DNA from: JAQVQN01 sp964428885
Lineage (GTDB): Bacteria; Verrucomicrobiota; Kiritimatiellia; RFP12; UBA1067
Length of the DNA: 42,673 bases
Reading direction: 5' to 3'
NCBI GenBank assembly: GCA_964428885.1
Contig: CAYRZP010000003.1
Span: 1-42,673 of the forward strand
In this document: piece after piece, positions 8,463 through 18,261 of the stretch
How the letters are laid out: each line of letters opens with the position of its first letter
How positions within the stretch are numbered: position 1 is the first letter of the stretch
The notes under the pieces: model-generated
The model's input: only the letters and a program-made list of their open reading frames with translations
Database searches by the model: none
What the model was told of the DNA's origin: nothing
Made by a program: the position numbers and the translations under genes

Positions 8463-9686
8463 TCATCTTGATTGAACAGCTCCCGCCGGACACACGCTGC
8501 GCACAACCCCGTAGCCCCGCCGCGGCATGACCTCGACGTTGCCGAAAAGCTCTTCCTGCATCTCAGCCAGCGGCCGCGCGGATTTGGCGACCATCATGCA
8601 AACACCGTGCGGCAGCAGGGCCGAACGCGCGGTCTCCGCAAAGACACGCGCGATGCGGAAGTCCGAAAAATATGGCGCGTTGCCAAGCGCCAGGTGATAG
8701 CCGTTGCCGCCGACCCCGTTGTCGGACAGCACCAGCTCAGTTTTTTTTAATCCCAGCGCGGCGATGTTGCGCCCGGCCGCCGCCAGCGCGCGCGCGCTCG
8801 AATCCAGAAATGTGACCCGCGTGTCCGGCTGGCTCACGGCCAGCAGGCACCCGACAATCCCGCACCCGCAGCCGATGTCCAAGACCCGCAGCCCCGGACG
8901 CAACTCACGGGCGGCAACCTCGGCCAGCGCCAGACCGCCCGCGTCAGGCCGCCGGTGACAGAAAACCCCCGGCAATGAAACCATTCTGACCGGCGGGACG
9001 CCCGGCAGCGAAACCTCAAACTCCGCGCTGAAGTCGCGCTCGCGATTGACAGGCTTGCGCTTGCGCGCGATAACGCAGAAAAAACCTTTTTGATCATTCA
9101 AGACCGTCATGCCGCCGAACAGCGCCTTGATCTGCTTGAACATGAAGCCGCTGTCGCCTTCACACGCCATCAGACAAACCCCGCCTTCGGCCAGATTGCG
9201 GTGTATCCCGCAAAGTTGATCAAGTATCAGCTCGGCGGTCACGGATCTGGCAGACGCCATGAAAAGCGCGGCGCCGTAACCGCCAGACGGAATCTCGGAC
9301 GTGCAGTGCAAAGAGAAACGGGTGGAAGCATCGTCCGTCAACCCGCAGAAATCAGCGCGGGCCTTTACGCCGGGTTCGGCAAAAAAACTGAAGTCAAACC
9401 CGTTGGCCGCAAGGTTGCGGCCAACGGCCCGCGCATGATGAATGTCCATAATGTGGCAGGCCGTCGCGGCCGATGGAAAGCGACTGGCGAGCGCCATGGC
9501 CACAGCCCCGGTCCTGTTCCCCGCCACTAGTGCCGCGGAAAGCCCGGACGGCAGCCTGGGCATGTTTTCGATCAGCAAAACCTCGGTCGGATGCAGGCCG
9601 GAACGCGACACGACCCGGCAGCCGCCGTCCAGAAAAGCCTCGGACTTGGTTATGCCGCCGGGATCTGTTATCAATAAATCCTTCAT
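8463..9686 (-). CDS. RsmC/RlmG-like rRNA guanine-N2 methyltransferase
   Basis: 407 residues. The C-terminal half is a class I SAM-dependent methyltransferase of the MTS family. The SAM loop LDIGCGCGIVGCLLA is near residue 268, the acidic end of strand 2 is VTFLDSSA, and the catalytic region LALGNAPYFSDFRI is near 332. The N-terminal half is a degenerate copy of the same fold, as in RsmC and RlmG, which methylate guanines in 16S and 23S rRNA. The usual catalytic NPPF/NPPY reads NAPY here. It begins 18 bases after the NYN nuclease gene, so the two are probably cotranscribed. Which rRNA position it targets cannot be decided. Confidence 0.83.
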   Translation of the reverse strand: MKDLLITDPGGITKSEAFLDGGCRVVSRSGLHPTEVLLIENMPRLPSGLSAALVAGNRTGAVAMALASRFPSAATACHIMDIHHARAVGRNLAANGFDFSFFAEPGVKARADFCGLTDDASTRFSLHCTSEIPSGGYGAALFMASARSVTAELILDQLCGIHRNLAEGGVCLMACEGDSGFMFKQIKALFGGMTVLNDQKGFFCVIARKRKPVNRERDFSAEFEVSLPGVPPVRMVSLPGVFCHRRPDAGGLALAEVAARELRPGLRVLDIGCGCGIVGCLLAVSQPDTRVTFLDSSARALAAAGRNIAALGLKKTELVLSDNGVGGNGYHLALGNAPYFSDFRIARVFAETARSALLPHGVCMMVAKSARPLAEMQEELFGNVEVMPRRGYGVVRSVCPAGAVQSR

Positions 9687-9704
9687 GCGTTTCAGTTCGG
9701 CAGC

Positions 9705-11447
9705 TTAAAGAAACGCGCCGAAATCAAGCACTTCGACATTGCAGGCTCCGAGACGCCGCGCCGTATCACGCAAATCCTTGTCGTTGCTGACCAAGAACAC
9801 ACGCATGTCAGGCGCGGATGTTTTGAAAAACCGCAGGTTCTCGATGATGACGCCATCCGCGCGGTGTTCGCCCTTGCCGCCGGAATATGTCACGCGGACA
9901 TTCGGCGCGGCCTGGGTGTCGCTGCGGGCCGGCCCGTCAAAAACGATCCAGGCCCGCACCGCCGGATTCGGCGCGGCGATGCGGACTATGTCGGCGATCA
10001 GACGCTCGCGCTTGGCCGCGTCGTTGAGCGCCTTGCCGCGCTCCGGGGAGTATCGCGCCGACAGTCCGAAAAGCATGTTGTGGCCGTCAATCAACAGCAC
10101 GGCAGGAATGCTTCCGGCCAACGCCCGGCCCAGCAGCGAGGCCGCGTCATTCCGCACTTCCGCGTCTGCATCAGGCGGCACGCCCAAAGCCTCGGCCGCC
10201 GCAAGACGTTTTTTGAAGGCCAGCTTGATACGGTCCGCAGCGGGCCCGTCAATCAACGCCAGCGACCGCAGCAGTTCAGGCAGATCTCGCAACTGCGGCA
10301 GCTCATTGTCTTCGGCAGCGCTGATGCGCGTAACAATGGCCCGCTCAAAGGGTGCCGCGTCAGCGTCCGGCTCGACCAGCGCCTTGATCCGTTCCAGCTC
10401 CCTGCCGAGATCGGCTTCGAGCGCCTTGAGCTCCGGCAAGGGCCGCAAGGCGTTGCGCAACGCCGCCAAAACCCGTCCGCGGACGCTTTCCAATGCGCCG
10501 GCGCGCTCAATCAGCTTGGCTATGTTGCCGCTGTGCCGGTCAGCCTCGGCCTGCTTTTTCAAAACGGCCTCGGCCCGCGCCAGCAGGTCGGACCGCGAGC
10601 CTTCCTCCGACGCCTCCGCCTCGACCGTCCGCGCCCGCGCCAGCCAGCCGTGAAACTCACGCGCCAAGGCCACGTCAACCGCGGCCTTCAGGCGCTCGTC
10701 ACGCGACGACCGCTCACGCTGCAGCTCGGCAGCCAACTCAGTAGTTTCACGGTTTTTCTGGATCAGTTCTTTTTCCAGACTAGCGATTTTTTTCTCACAA
10801 ACCTTGAGTTTCTCCCCGCTCTCTTTCAAATCCTTAACGGCACGCGCCAGACGGTCGTCCACGCCTTTGAGACGACGGCTCTCCGCCGACAAGTCCCTGA
10901 TCCGACCATCCAGCTTCTCTTTCTGGTGCAGCCACGATTCGCGCGTGACCGGCGCCCACCCCGCTTCCGGCGCGCCGCCCGCCATCTCTATGAAATCCGC
11001 AAAGCCAGACTTGAAGCGCTCATGCGCTTCATCAGGCGTCATGGCCGTGAAAGGCTCCGGACTCTTCAGCCACGCTTCAGCCTTGTCCCTGACCTCAGGA
11101 CGCTGGTCGAGCAACAGGGCGATCATCAGTACTTCACCGCCAAGCAGCGCAGCCAGCGCATGACGGTTTTCATCAATGGCTTCGCTCGACATAAGGCCGG
11201 TCAGCGTGTGCGCCCGTGAACGGCGGGCGAGCAGGATTCTCAAAGCCTCTGGCACCGCCGCCGCGCCGCAGGCGATCTGCTGGATGCGCGCACGCAGAGC
11301 CGCGGCATTCCCCGAGCGGAACCCGCCGGACTTGAAAATCTTGTCCGTGGAGGCAAAGAACGCCAGATCATCATCCGAGATCAGCCTGATCAGACGCCGC
11401 AGCTCTTTTTCGCAAGCGGGCGGCAGTTCAGTCTCGCAAAGCGCCAT
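9705..11447 (-). CDS. NYN (YacP-like) ribonuclease with long coiled-coil N-terminus
   Basis: 580 residues. The C-terminal 140 residues are a NYN/PIN-like domain of the YacP (Rae1) type: VLLIDGHNMLFG (about 447-458), IVFDGPARS (about 500) and VSNDKDLRDTARRLG (about 556) supply the acidic metal-binding residues. Before it lie about 445 mostly helical residues, including a long Lys/Glu-rich coiled coil at about 175-290. Bacillus YacP is only about 170 residues, so this is a much extended form. In Bacillus the family cuts mRNA on ribosomes. No signal peptide is present, so it should be cytoplasmic. It starts seven bases after the LamG-sialidase stop and is followed closely by the methyltransferase gene. 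Confidence 0.82.
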   Translation of the reverse strand: MALCETELPPACEKELRRLIRLISDDDLAFFASTDKIFKSGGFRSGNAAALRARIQQIACGAAAVPEALRILLARRSRAHTLTGLMSSEAIDENRHALAALLGGEVLMIALLLDQRPEVRDKAEAWLKSPEPFTAMTPDEAHERFKSGFADFIEMAGGAPEAGWAPVTRESWLHQKEKLDGRIRDLSAESRRLKGVDDRLARAVKDLKESGEKLKVCEKKIASLEKELIQKNRETTELAAELQRERSSRDERLKAAVDVALAREFHGWLARARTVEAEASEEGSRSDLLARAEAVLKKQAEADRHSGNIAKLIERAGALESVRGRVLAALRNALRPLPELKALEADLGRELERIKALVEPDADAAPFERAIVTRISAAEDNELPQLRDLPELLRSLALIDGPAADRIKLAFKKRLAAAEALGVPPDADAEVRNDAASLLGRALAGSIPAVLLIDGHNMLFGLSARYSPERGKALNDAAKRERLIADIVRIAAPNPAVRAWIVFDGPARSDTQAAPNVRVTYSGGKGEHRADGVIIENLRFFKTSAPDMRVFLVSNDKDLRDTARRLGACNVEVLDFGAFL

Positions 11448-11454
11448 AAACAGC

Positions 11455-14400
11455 CTACCGTTCCTTTAAACAATGATAACCGCCCGAAGCCTCGGCGACG
11501 CGGAGGGCGCGGTCGAACAATCGCAGCATCATGACGCCTCTGCCGACTTGGGCCTTGCGGCGCGAAGACGCGACCGGGCCGAATTCCGCCGGCATGAGGC
11601 TCCATCTCCGCCCGCCGTTTGTTTCCCCCGCGCCGGCACAGCCGTCAACAACCGCGCTGACCAGCCCGGCGGCATAGTCGCAAATGAACACGACATGACG
11701 GGGCTCGGACAACCTGACCGCATCTTTCCCGGTCTGCCACATGGCCGCAAGGTCGCCGTCAAACAGGCTAAGCCGCAGCGTCACGCCCCCGGACCTTTTC
11801 AGCGCATCCACCTTGACCCCGCGCCTGCCGTCGAAACTGCTGAACAGAACCGTGCCGTCATCAAGCTGATCCAACGCTAACCGCATCTCTATGCTGAACC
11901 CTCCGCCGGCCGCCGCGCCGAAACCTGACGGTAGATCAACCGCCGCAGGCGCGGAGCCTTGAAACATCCACTCCGACAACATGCCCGCCCGGCATGGCGC
12001 GGCACCGGACGAATCACCAAAAAGGCCGGACAAAAGTTCCGCCCGCACCTCCGCAAGCGAAACTCTGCCGCCGCAAACAGCGGTAACCCAGAAACGTCCT
12101 TCCTGCTCCAGCATGTCTGCCACGGAACACGCCTGTGCCGGACCTCCGCCATGCAGCAGCAGTTCGGGCTCCGACCATAAGATCGCGCCGTCACCTTTTT
12201 CCACACCCCCGCACACGAACACTTCGGTAACCGCCGCGTCCAGCTCCCCGGAAAACTCGTCACGATCGCTGACGCACAGCAAGTGCCGCCCGGCGCTGGT
12301 GCGGAAAAGCCGCGGGGCCATGCCGGCCGACTTGACGCCGCGACGCCCCGGCCCGCAAACCATCGGCTCCGGCTTTGACCAGCTTTTGCCGGAATCACGG
12401 CTGACGCTCTGCGCCACTTCGCCACCCTCACTGAAAACGCACAGCAGCTCCCCGCCGGAAAGTGCCGTCAAAAGATGCGCGGCCCGACGCTTGCCGGAGC
12501 CACCGCGCCCGACTATACCGGCTCCGCCCTCTGACAGCAGGCTGAACCTGACCAGCCCCGCATTGCGTTCAGACAAGATGTTGTCTGACAAGGCCGCCCA
12601 CCCTCCGCCCTCGCTCCCGGAACTGCCTGGCATCCCGGTGACAGCGAAGAAAACCGCCTGCTCGCACAACGCCGGCTTACCGTCGAAACGCGGAGCCACT
12701 AGCCCGACCTGCCCGGCATTAAAACGGCCTTCAGCACCGAAACGAAATAGCACCAGATGACGGTCCCTGGACCAGCTCTGCCCGTTATCGTCAGAATACC
12801 TGTAGGCCACCCCACCGCCCGGAGCAACTTTTTTCAGCGCCGCCTTATCAGCCTGCGGCTTAACGCCGCCGCCGACACCGTAGAAAGCGTATACGCGCCC
12901 GAACGGCGTCACCAGTCCGTTGACCCATGCCTGGTCCGGCATGTCGCCGGACTCGATGACAGCCGGCAACGACCATGTCCGCCCTTTGTCCCTGCTTACC
13001 GCTGACACCAGCCGCCGCCCGGCGCTGTCTCCGCACGCCGTCTCAGTGACCGCGAGACCGATCCAGTGACCTTCACGGTTGATCATGAAAAAAGGCTGCC
13101 GACAGGTTCCGAAGACGTCGGCCTTCAAGCCGCGTTCAAGGTTCCGGGCGTCATCGAAAACCATAGGGGGCGTCCGGGGCTGCGCGTCAGGCCGCGCGCA
13201 CAGCAACTGTTCGGCGGCCAAAGGCCCGTCCGTAACCCGCCACGCGTCCAACCAGCCCACAAAGGAATTAGAGAACGAGTCCCGCCCTCCCAGCATGAAA
13301 TCCGCAAAACCGTGAGAGCGGTCCGGCGCCGCGGGATTGACGATTGAACTCTGCCAGACCCCGTCAAGGTAAATCTGCCACGCCCCCTTGCCGACCGCCA
13401 TGTGATCGTAAACCAGGGCCACATGACGCCATGAGCTGTCGGCGGTGACGTCCGCGTTGGGGAAGAACCGCTCGAACTGCAACCGCCCGCCCTTGGCCAC
13501 ATCGCTGACAAACAGATAGAAACGCGTGCGCCCGCCATCTTCATGCAGCGCCAGCATCCAGCCGTTTGATGCGTCCCGCGCCCCGGCCAGAATCCAGAAG
13601 CGGTCGGCAGGGTCGCCGTCTTTCTTGAACCAGCCTTCCACCGTGAAACTGTTGGTCAGGTCACAGCGAAGACCCAGCCCCGGCGCCTTCAGGAGGCTGC
13701 GCCTGCCCAGACTGCCGACAAGCTGAATGCTGCCGATGTTTCTGACGATGTCCGCATGTGTCAGGTTAAGAGCGCCGGCCCACGGCAGGCTCTCTACCGC
13801 CTGAACGGCCGCGCCGGAAACGCCGCCGTCCCGCCCGGCCGCAAGATGGTTCCCGGCACCGCTGATGTCCTTGCACTCCGCCCCTCCCTGCGCGGAACTG
13901 TCAAGCGGCCAGTATGCCAGAACATTGGGAGCATGAGCGGCCAGGAAGTCCGCCGGCTTCAATGCCGCGTCGCTGACGCGCCAGAGGTCGATCTGGCCAT
14001 GGAAGCTCGCATCCGCGCCGGGACGGCCCCCGACGAACAAATCCTCAGGCGCTCCGGCCCGGTTCCGGCTGACGCCGGTCGTGACCGTTCCGCAGCCGAC
14101 GCCGCCGACATACAGTTCCCACGCGGCCTGGTCGCCCGCGACCTTGCGCGTCAGGGCCACATGTTTCCACCCGTAACCATTGCTCAGGCCAGAATCGGCG
14201 AAAGCGCCGTGCGCGTCAACATCGCCAGCTCCGGCGCTGTCCCTCAAAAACAGACGTGCCGCGCCGTTATCCTCCTGCAGCATCAGCGCCCAGCTTGAAG
14301 TCCCGAACACGCAACGCGTCGCTTTCCCCGGGACGCCGCCGGCCTGGCGCAGCCAGCCCTCGATCGTGAACGCTCCGCAAGCGTCAAGCCGGGCGCCGAG

Positions 14401-14691
14401 CCCCGGCGCCTTCAGGTACGCCCCCTGCCCGCCGCCGATGAAAACCGAACCTTCATTCTGGCGCGCGCCGCGCGAGGACGCGTCCGGTGCTTCCCAGCCC
14501 GGCACAAGCGCGAGCGGGCGGCGGAACGAAGGCTGTACGCCGCCAGCGGAGGATATCAAATGGTTTGTGCCGGAAGCGTCGGTCAGGTCAACCCCGCCCC
14601 CGCGCGGATCGAGCCGCCAGAAAGCCAGCGTGCCCGCGCAAAGGCACACATTCCAACAGAACACACAATAAACTAGCAAGATGCCTTTCAA
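11455..14691 (-). CDS. Secreted LamG-sialidase-LamG protein
   Basis: About 1,078 residues. The signal peptide MKGILLVYCVFCWNVCLCAG precedes two LamG/concanavalin-like domains (about 25-245 and 260-505). A six-bladed sialidase-like region (about 515-890) follows with three Asp boxes, SRDKGRTWS (about 565), SDDNGQSWS (about 634) and SRDSGKSWS (about 765), then a C-terminal LamG-like domain. LamG parts usually bind glycans and the propeller may cleave sialic acid or a related sugar; catalytic Arg residues were not verified. AGGAG lies seven bases before the TTG at 14691 and only one base before an in-frame GTG at 14697, so TTG is preferred. The gene runs almost into the NYN nuclease gene. Confidence 0.82.
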   Translation of the reverse strand: MKGILLVYCVFCWNVCLCAGTLAFWRLDPRGGGVDLTDASGTNHLISSAGGVQPSFRRPLALVPGWEAPDASSRGARQNEGSVFIGGGQGAYLKAPGLGARLDACGAFTIEGWLRQAGGVPGKATRCVFGTSSWALMLQEDNGAARLFLRDSAGAGDVDAHGAFADSGLSNGYGWKHVALTRKVAGDQAAWELYVGGVGCGTVTTGVSRNRAGAPEDLFVGGRPGADASFHGQIDLWRVSDAALKPADFLAAHAPNVLAYWPLDSSAQGGAECKDISGAGNHLAAGRDGGVSGAAVQAVESLPWAGALNLTHADIVRNIGSIQLVGSLGRRSLLKAPGLGLRCDLTNSFTVEGWFKKDGDPADRFWILAGARDASNGWMLALHEDGGRTRFYLFVSDVAKGGRLQFERFFPNADVTADSSWRHVALVYDHMAVGKGAWQIYLDGVWQSSIVNPAAPDRSHGFADFMLGGRDSFSNSFVGWLDAWRVTDGPLAAEQLLCARPDAQPRTPPMVFDDARNLERGLKADVFGTCRQPFFMINREGHWIGLAVTETACGDSAGRRLVSAVSRDKGRTWSLPAVIESGDMPDQAWVNGLVTPFGRVYAFYGVGGGVKPQADKAALKKVAPGGGVAYRYSDDNGQSWSRDRHLVLFRFGAEGRFNAGQVGLVAPRFDGKPALCEQAVFFAVTGMPGSSGSEGGGWAALSDNILSERNAGLVRFSLLSEGGAGIVGRGGSGKRRAAHLLTALSGGELLCVFSEGGEVAQSVSRDSGKSWSKPEPMVCGPGRRGVKSAGMAPRLFRTSAGRHLLCVSDRDEFSGELDAAVTEVFVCGGVEKGDGAILWSEPELLLHGGGPAQACSVADMLEQEGRFWVTAVCGGRVSLAEVRAELLSGLFGDSSGAAPCRAGMLSEWMFQGSAPAAVDLPSGFGAAAGGGFSIEMRLALDQLDDGTVLFSSFDGRRGVKVDALKRSGGVTLRLSLFDGDLAAMWQTGKDAVRLSEPRHVVFICDYAAGLVSAVVDGCAGAGETNGGRRWSLMPAEFGPVASSRRKAQVGRGVMMLRLFDRALRVAEASGGYHCLKER

Positions 14692-14799
14692 ATCCACACT
14701 CCTGAACGCACGCAGTCAGTTGCAAAGTCCCTTTAAAATACCATAAAGGCAGGCTCAGGGAAACCATCTTTAGGATGCGTCCAGAGCCAAGTGCGCGAT

Positions 14800-16167
14800 T
14801 CAAGAAAGTGATTTGCCGGAGGGCAGCCTGCGCAACGCGCGCGTCAGCAACACTCCCAGCACAACCATCACCGCCAGAGAGGCCAGCAACATCCCGTGCT
14901 GAACCAAAAAGCGCCGCGCGCGTACAGCCGCCCCGACACGGACGCCGTCATCGGAAGCGACCGCCAGCGTCCACACCGCTGCCTTCTGCCCGCTGCGCAG
15001 GTACTCTAAAACGCCTTGCTCATAAACCGGCGCCGGCGCCGGCGCGGGGTTGCCGTAAACCAGCCTGTAGCTTTCACCCGGCTCCGCGATAAACAGCACC
15101 CCGTAAGCCTGCCTCAGGCATGTCATGCTACCCGGCTCCAGCGCGAGCGGCTGATTGTCATCATTCTCAATCACCACGCGCATCTTCGACGCCCGCGTTT
15201 CAGGAAATGTGATCGTGTCGCTACTGACAGGCTCCATGCCTGGCAGACGCGAACGGGTCAGCCTGCCGACAGCCAGCTTGCGCCACCCTCCCGGCGTCTC
15301 GCACGCCACTTCGGCCCTGCGGTCAAAGTTCTGCTGGAGCGGTTGCAACACGAGCCCTGTCAACGGCCATTGCGCGGTCTCGACCGTCAGCACAGTCCGT
15401 TTTTGTTCGCGCAGTTCTTCAACAGTGAACGAAGGCGCCTGGGCACGTTCGACGCGCCTCTCGTCCTCCACCGCGGAACGGCGGGTATGCCGCAAGGTGA
15501 CGGAGTCGATGCGGAAGGGGCGCTGCTCCACATGGTAGCGCTTGAAAGCGCGGACCTTGGTTTGTTTGCCGTCGCTCTCTTCGGTCAAGGTCGCAAAAGC
15601 CGAGAAAACCGTGTCGTCAGCCTGGCCGATCACAATTTTCAGGAGCCGGTTGGTGAGCGCTGGCAGAGTGACGCTCGTCTTTCTCACATCGGCGTAACGG
15701 CTGTAATCAAAAATCGGTTGCGCCCGCCCCGCCGCACTCCAGGTGTTGCCGGGATCAGGCACAATAACTGTCACGGCCTGCTCGAAATCGCGCAGCGGCG
15801 TACGGATCGTGAGTTGTGTGAGCTCGACCGCATTCGTCCCTTCAAGCGCACACACTACCGCAAGCCCGCCGCAGGGAAGCGTCTCCACGCTTGCCAGCTT
15901 GGCCTGATGCTCGACATGCAGCTCTTCAAAGCGGTAGGCGCGTTCGGCCTCGACCGCTCGCGGCACCTCGCGGCCGGCCGTGTCGAGCACGCGCACATCC
16001 GCCCAACGCGGCTGGGAGTTGGCATACACATGCGCGTCCAGGGAAACGGACACGACCGTGGTGTTACTGGCCGCGCCCGCGATGGCGCGCGAAATCTGCC
16101 ACGCCTCACCCGCGAGGCCGCGTGCAGCCATGCACACGAAACATCCAGACACGATCAATCCGCGCAT
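14800..16167 (-). CDS. DUF3999-family membrane protein
   Basis: 455 residues: an N-terminal signal sequence ending near LAGEAWQ, a long extracytoplasmic beta-rich region, and one C-terminal transmembrane helix (GMLLASLAVMVVLGVLL) followed by a short basic tail. The layout and the segment YANSQPRWADVRVLD match DUF3999, which is found next to DUF2339 proteins in many Gram-negative bacteria. Its start overlaps the end of the upstream DUF2339 gene by 13 bases and has GAGGAG eight bases before the ATG, so translation is probably coupled. The molecular function is unknown; envelope assembly or transport in partnership with the DUF2339 protein is a guess from gene pairing. Confidence 0.78.
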   Translation of the reverse strand: MRGLIVSGCFVCMAARGLAGEAWQISRAIAGAASNTTVVSVSLDAHVYANSQPRWADVRVLDTAGREVPRAVEAERAYRFEELHVEHQAKLASVETLPCGGLAVVCALEGTNAVELTQLTIRTPLRDFEQAVTVIVPDPGNTWSAAGRAQPIFDYSRYADVRKTSVTLPALTNRLLKIVIGQADDTVFSAFATLTEESDGKQTKVRAFKRYHVEQRPFRIDSVTLRHTRRSAVEDERRVERAQAPSFTVEELREQKRTVLTVETAQWPLTGLVLQPLQQNFDRRAEVACETPGGWRKLAVGRLTRSRLPGMEPVSSDTITFPETRASKMRVVIENDDNQPLALEPGSMTCLRQAYGVLFIAEPGESYRLVYGNPAPAPAPVYEQGVLEYLRSGQKAAVWTLAVASDDGVRVGAAVRARRFLVQHGMLLASLAVMVVLGVLLTRALRRLPSGKSLS

Positions 16168-18155
16168 ACAAGCTTCTCCTCGTCTGCCGTTGACGCGGCT
16201 TGCCCGTCCGCTTCAAACAGGCGCTTATACTTCAGATAAACGAATGATCCCAAAACCAGCAAGATGCCGGTCGAGACGAAAGCGATGATCCGATAGAGCG
16301 AGGCGAGCGCGTCAAGATCGGAAACGAGCAGTTTCGTCACGGCCAGCGCAAAAAGCGCGAGCCCGCACCAGCGCAGCCATTTTCCGCGCAACCGTATGCC
16401 GACGCAGAGCAGCGCGAAAGCGAAGAGCGTCCAGACCAAGGTCACGGCCCCGCCCCGGAAGCCGTCCGCGTACACACGCGCCACCAGCCGCGCCTCAAAG
16501 GTCAACAGCAGCAACACCTGCAGCAGCGTCAGCGCCAGCACTTTGCCGGCATGCCGCCACGCGCGCGTAAGGCGCCAGGCTGCGGCAAGCGTGGCGGGCA
16601 ACACGCCAAACAGGAGCACGCGCAGACCAGCCGCCTTCCAAAACTCGAACCCTTTCAAAAGCCAGGGCCGCGTCGTGTCGTACATGCGCTCAAGGTCTAC
16701 AAAAACACCGCGCAGGCATGCCAGCACAAAGAGCACGAGCGCCGCCTTGCCGAGAAAGGCTTGTCCCGTGCGGCGCGCGACAAATACCATAGCGAGCGCC
16801 TGCAAACACCAGGCGAAGGTCAGCCAGTCTGCCGTCAGCATAAAGACCGGACTCATCGCCAGAAAGACCGCGGCAAAAGCGGCGAAAAGCGAGATCACCG
16901 CGCGGTCCATGACGGCGCGCCGAAGGCATGCGTACACCAGCGCCACATAAACGGCAGCCACCGCGAGCGCCACCAGCCCCGCGCCTTCTCGTCCGTATGC
17001 CGGCTTGAACAACAGGAAGGCCCAGCACCAGTAGATGCTGGCATTAAAGGCCAGCGCCGCCCACTCGAACACGCCGGTCCGCAGACGTGTGCGCAGATGG
17101 AGCGCCACCACGGAGAGCAAATAAAGCAGATGTACGCCGGAGGTGAAGATCAGGTCATTGAACAACTGGTCGGCCGCGCGATGCCGCCAGCAAAACAGAA
17201 AAGCGAGGCCATAGGCCGCCAGCATGCCCAGCCCGTTCAGCAACGGCCAGCGTCGCACCATCGAGATGCCCAGAACTCCAATGCCCAGCAGCATCACATA
17301 CGCATAGAAAAAGCAAGGGGCGGCATTCGTGCTGCCGATCATCAGAGGCGTGGCGTACCCGCCGACCACACCCAACAAGGCGATACCGAGCGACTGATAC
17401 AACACCGCAAGCACACCGGCGGCAATCGTGACACAGGCCATCAGTCCGAAAGCCGCGGGTTGCGGCATTAACCGATACATCATGGCTGCCGCATAGAAGG
17501 CAAAATAGAGCATCACAAAACCGGCGCCTGACAAACCCTGGCCGAGCAAATGGTATTTTTTGAAAAGCATTCGCACACCCAAGGCTATCAGGGCGGCACC
17601 AGCCGCCAAACTTAAAATCACCCGCCCCAGCGGCCCCATCAACCCTTTTTCAATCGAATACCTCAGAAAGAAGGCCACGCCGGCGAGAACAATTATGATT
17701 CCGACGCGCAGCAGCCAATGGGTCGCGGCCGCATACTCCCATGACTCCCCGGGCTTGCGATACTCCTCGCCGATCACGAACCAGTTCCAGACTTTGGAGA
17801 GCGCAAGCTCGAAAGCGCTTGGCTCGTCCGGTACAGCAGGCGGCGGCGTCGGCAAGGCCGGGACGCTCGCCGCGGACGGCCGGGCTTCGTGGCCGGGTGT
17901 CTGCCTCACGCAAGTTTGCGGCTGCGGCGCGGCCTCCGCGCTTGGCAAGCGCGCTGGCTCGCCAGCAGACAGCGGCGATAACGGCGGGCCGGATTTCGCC
18001 AGACCCTCCAACCGCCGGTCCAGACGCATCATCAGCCGCAGCATTTCATCCGCCCTGCCGCACAGTCCGGAAAGGCGCACCAGCAAAACGATGGGGATCA
18101 CAATAAAGATTGTGAGCGCCGCCAACCCGATCAAACACATCGCAACTTCTGACAT
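16155..18155 (-). CDS. DUF2339 polytopic membrane protein
   Basis: 666 residues with one N-terminal transmembrane helix, a Pro/Ala-rich linker (about 35-115), then the segment FELALSKVWNWFVIGEEYRKPGESW and some eighteen or more hydrophobic helices to the C-terminus. This arrangement is the DUF2339 family. The ATG at 18155 is chosen because GAGG lies six bases upstream; a TTG at 18170 would add five residues. It overlaps the DUF3999 gene by 13 bases. The family has no established biochemical role. The candidate small RNA lies upstream on the opposite strand. Confidence 0.85.
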   Translation of the reverse strand: MSEVAMCLIGLAALTIFIVIPIVLLVRLSGLCGRADEMLRLMMRLDRRLEGLAKSGPPLSPLSAGEPARLPSAEAAPQPQTCVRQTPGHEARPSAASVPALPTPPPAVPDEPSAFELALSKVWNWFVIGEEYRKPGESWEYAAATHWLLRVGIIIVLAGVAFFLRYSIEKGLMGPLGRVILSLAAGAALIALGVRMLFKKYHLLGQGLSGAGFVMLYFAFYAAAMMYRLMPQPAAFGLMACVTIAAGVLAVLYQSLGIALLGVVGGYATPLMIGSTNAAPCFFYAYVMLLGIGVLGISMVRRWPLLNGLGMLAAYGLAFLFCWRHRAADQLFNDLIFTSGVHLLYLLSVVALHLRTRLRTGVFEWAALAFNASIYWCWAFLLFKPAYGREGAGLVALAVAAVYVALVYACLRRAVMDRAVISLFAAFAAVFLAMSPVFMLTADWLTFAWCLQALAMVFVARRTGQAFLGKAALVLFVLACLRGVFVDLERMYDTTRPWLLKGFEFWKAAGLRVLLFGVLPATLAAAWRLTRAWRHAGKVLALTLLQVLLLLTFEARLVARVYADGFRGGAVTLVWTLFAFALLCVGIRLRGKWLRWCGLALFALAVTKLLVSDLDALASLYRIIAFVSTGILLVLGSFVYLKYKRLFEADGQAASTADEEKLVCAD

Positions 18156-18226
18156 TTCACACCTCAACAACCACTAAGGCATGCGCCCGTCACTCTCTTT
18201 ACCCCGGCATAGCCGGAACCAACGTC

Positions 18227-18255
18227 TTAACCGTAATACACTGCAGTCCCATAAT
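18227..18255 (+). promoter_or_regulatory. Promoter-like pair for candidate small RNA
   Basis: TTAACC (18227-18232) and CATAAT (18250-18255) are separated by exactly 17 bases. They match the -35 and -10 consensus at 4 of 6 and 5 of 6 bases. Transcription would start near 18262. Confidence 0.4.
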
Positions 18256-18261
18256 CAGGCA

